Both the position numbers and the translations under genes were made by a program. The notes below the pieces were generated by a model. It ran no database searches. It was not told the origin of the DNA and saw only the letters and a list, made by a program, of their open reading frames with translations. From the NCBI GenBank assembly GCA_022839445.1, contig JALHFC010000021.1, forward strand, positions 11,232-18,431: a stretch of DNA of 7,200 bases, written 5' to 3'. This document shows, one piece after another, positions 6,377-7,200 of this stretch (its first letter is position 1; each line of letters opens with the position of its first letter). The DNA is from Pelotomaculum sp. GTDB lineage: Bacteria; Bacillota; Desulfotomaculia; Desulfotomaculales; Pelotomaculaceae.

Positions 6377-7200
6377 TTACACTGCTTTTGCTTCGGGGGT
6401 CTGGCTCCGGTACCAGGTGTAGTCCATGTCCGGAAAAATGTTGTTGTTGTATTCCAGGTATTTCAACCAGCCTTCGTCAATCCTGTTGCCTTCTATTTCA
6501 TCGTGCAGGCGCAAGAAATTGCTCAGGTGGGTCTTGGTTCTATTAACGGCATATTCCACCATAGTGCCCGTGCTCATGATAAAGGCCCAGTCGCTGCTCT
6601 GCGCCAGCATTAGTTCACGCGCGGCCTGGTTTAAGGCCCGCCTGAGCAGACCACCGGCGTCGCGGCGCCGGTTAGCCATAGATACCATCATGCCGGCCGC
6701 CATGTGCAGGTGCCTGTAAATCCAGTCGTTAGCCTCGCAAAGCCAGACCTCATGGTACCCCTTGTTGCCCCAGCTAGAAGAACACGGTGTCGCTACCTGG
6801 TTGCAGGGGAACCGCCGCAGGTAATCACTGGGCGTTACCAGCTCAATTAGATCCTGGTCAAAGGCGATTTTACGAATTAAGAAGTCCAGCCACATCGGGC
6901 CTTCAAACCACCAGTGTCCGAACAGCTCGGCGTCGTAAGGAGCGACAATAATAGGCGGCCTTTCCATCATGCTGGAAAGGTGCAGCACCTGGTGCTGCCG
7001 GTTAAACATAAAGTTTCCGGCGTGCTGTGCTGCTTTTTCTTCCGCCTGCCGGGGGCTGTACGGCTCTTTTTGGCTCAAGTCTACCTTGCCTGTTATCTTG
7101 TAATATTTGAGCCCGGTATGGGTCCTGATCCCGTCGGGATGGATATAAGGCTTGATGTATTCAAAATCCAGGTCATGTCCTATATCCCGGTAAAATTCCC
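6377..7200 (-). CDS. GH57 1,4-alpha-glucan branching enzyme (DUF1957), C-terminal part
   Basis: The reading frame is open to the window edge, so the 5' part is missing and 274 codons plus two bases are visible. A TTG at 7078 is internal to the frame. The protein upstream of it continues in family style (FEYIKPYIHPDGIRTHTG, then LKYYKITGKVD), so it is not the start. The stretch PYDAELFGHWWFEG contains the catalytic Asp of GH57 motif 4 (codon 6932-6934). The nucleophile Glu would lie in the missing N-terminal barrel. AEEKAAQHAGNFMFNRQ before it, and QSSDWAFIMSTGTMVEYAVNR followed by KTHLSNFLRLHDEI after it, match the helical C-terminal domain of the GH57/DUF1957 branching enzymes such as Thermococcus TK1436. 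These enzymes make alpha-1,6 branches in glycogen in the cytoplasm. Stop TAA at 6377. The gene is separated from the cobalamin operon by its own promoter region, so no functional link is implied. Confidence 0.93.
   Translation of the reverse strand, partial: EFYRDIGHDLDFEYIKPYIHPDGIRTHTGLKYYKITGKVDLSQKEPYSPRQAEEKAAQHAGNFMFNRQHQVLHLSSMMERPPIIVAPYDAELFGHWWFEGPMWLDFLIRKIAFDQDLIELVTPSDYLRRFPCNQVATPCSSSWGNKGYHEVWLCEANDWIYRHLHMAAGMMVSMANRRRDAGGLLRRALNQAARELMLAQSSDWAFIMSTGTMVEYAVNRTKTHLSNFLRLHDEIEGNRIDEGWLKYLEYNNNIFPDMDYTWYRSQTPEAKAV

Noticed and set aside
6353..6719. Plus-strand open frames opposite the branching enzyme (6353-6613 and 6426-6719)
   Set aside because: The minus-strand frame carries unmistakable GH57 motifs including the catalytic Asp, so these are shadows.
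6376..7078. Treating the branching enzyme as a complete 233-residue gene starting at the TTG at 7078
   Set aside because: The frame stays open to the window edge with family-typical residues upstream, and the family needs an N-terminal barrel with the nucleophile Glu. It is a gene cut by the window, not a short one.

Overview
The window looks like a stretch of an anaerobic, moderately GC-rich Gram-positive genome, most likely a Clostridia/Peptococcaceae-type organism. This is an inference from several traits: GH57-type branching enzyme, strong AG-rich ribosome binding sites, TTG start codons, a classical U-tract terminator and a cobalamin riboswitch ahead of a radical-SAM gene. All supported genes lie on the minus strand, so the biological reading direction is from 7200 down to 1.

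Layout in transcription order. (1) 7200-6377: the C-terminal part of a GH57 (DUF1957) 1,4-alpha-glucan branching enzyme. Its start lies outside the window. (2) 6376-5904: a gene-free stretch of about 470 bp. It holds small repeats and weak hairpins just after the branching enzyme, then a sigma-A-like promoter (6205-6233), a cobalamin riboswitch (about 6020-6183), a candidate antiterminator and a strong intrinsic terminator (5921-5968). (3) 5903-4767: a radical SAM enzyme with a full seven-cysteine SPASM domain. (4) 4777-1016: a full-length CobN/BchH-family large chelatase subunit, overlapping the radical SAM gene by 11 bp. (5) 983-33: a polytopic Gate-domain ('nucleoside recognition') membrane protein, 32 bp after the chelatase.

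Genes 3-5 read as one operon, transcribed from the promoter at 6205-6233 and predicted to be shut off by cobalamin through transcription termination. The combination is a metal chelatase of the tetrapyrrole type, a SPASM radical SAM enzyme (a family that includes the tetrapyrrole-modifying enzymes AhbC, AhbD and NirJ) and an orphan membrane permease-like protein. This suggests a corrinoid or tetrapyrrole handling module expressed when B12 is scarce. It could serve cobalt insertion, metal removal and salvage, or tetrapyrrole remodelling. The specific reaction cannot be read from the sequence. No ChlI/ChlD or CobS/CobT ATPase partner for the chelatase and no RiPP-like precursor peptide for the radical SAM enzyme is visible in the window.
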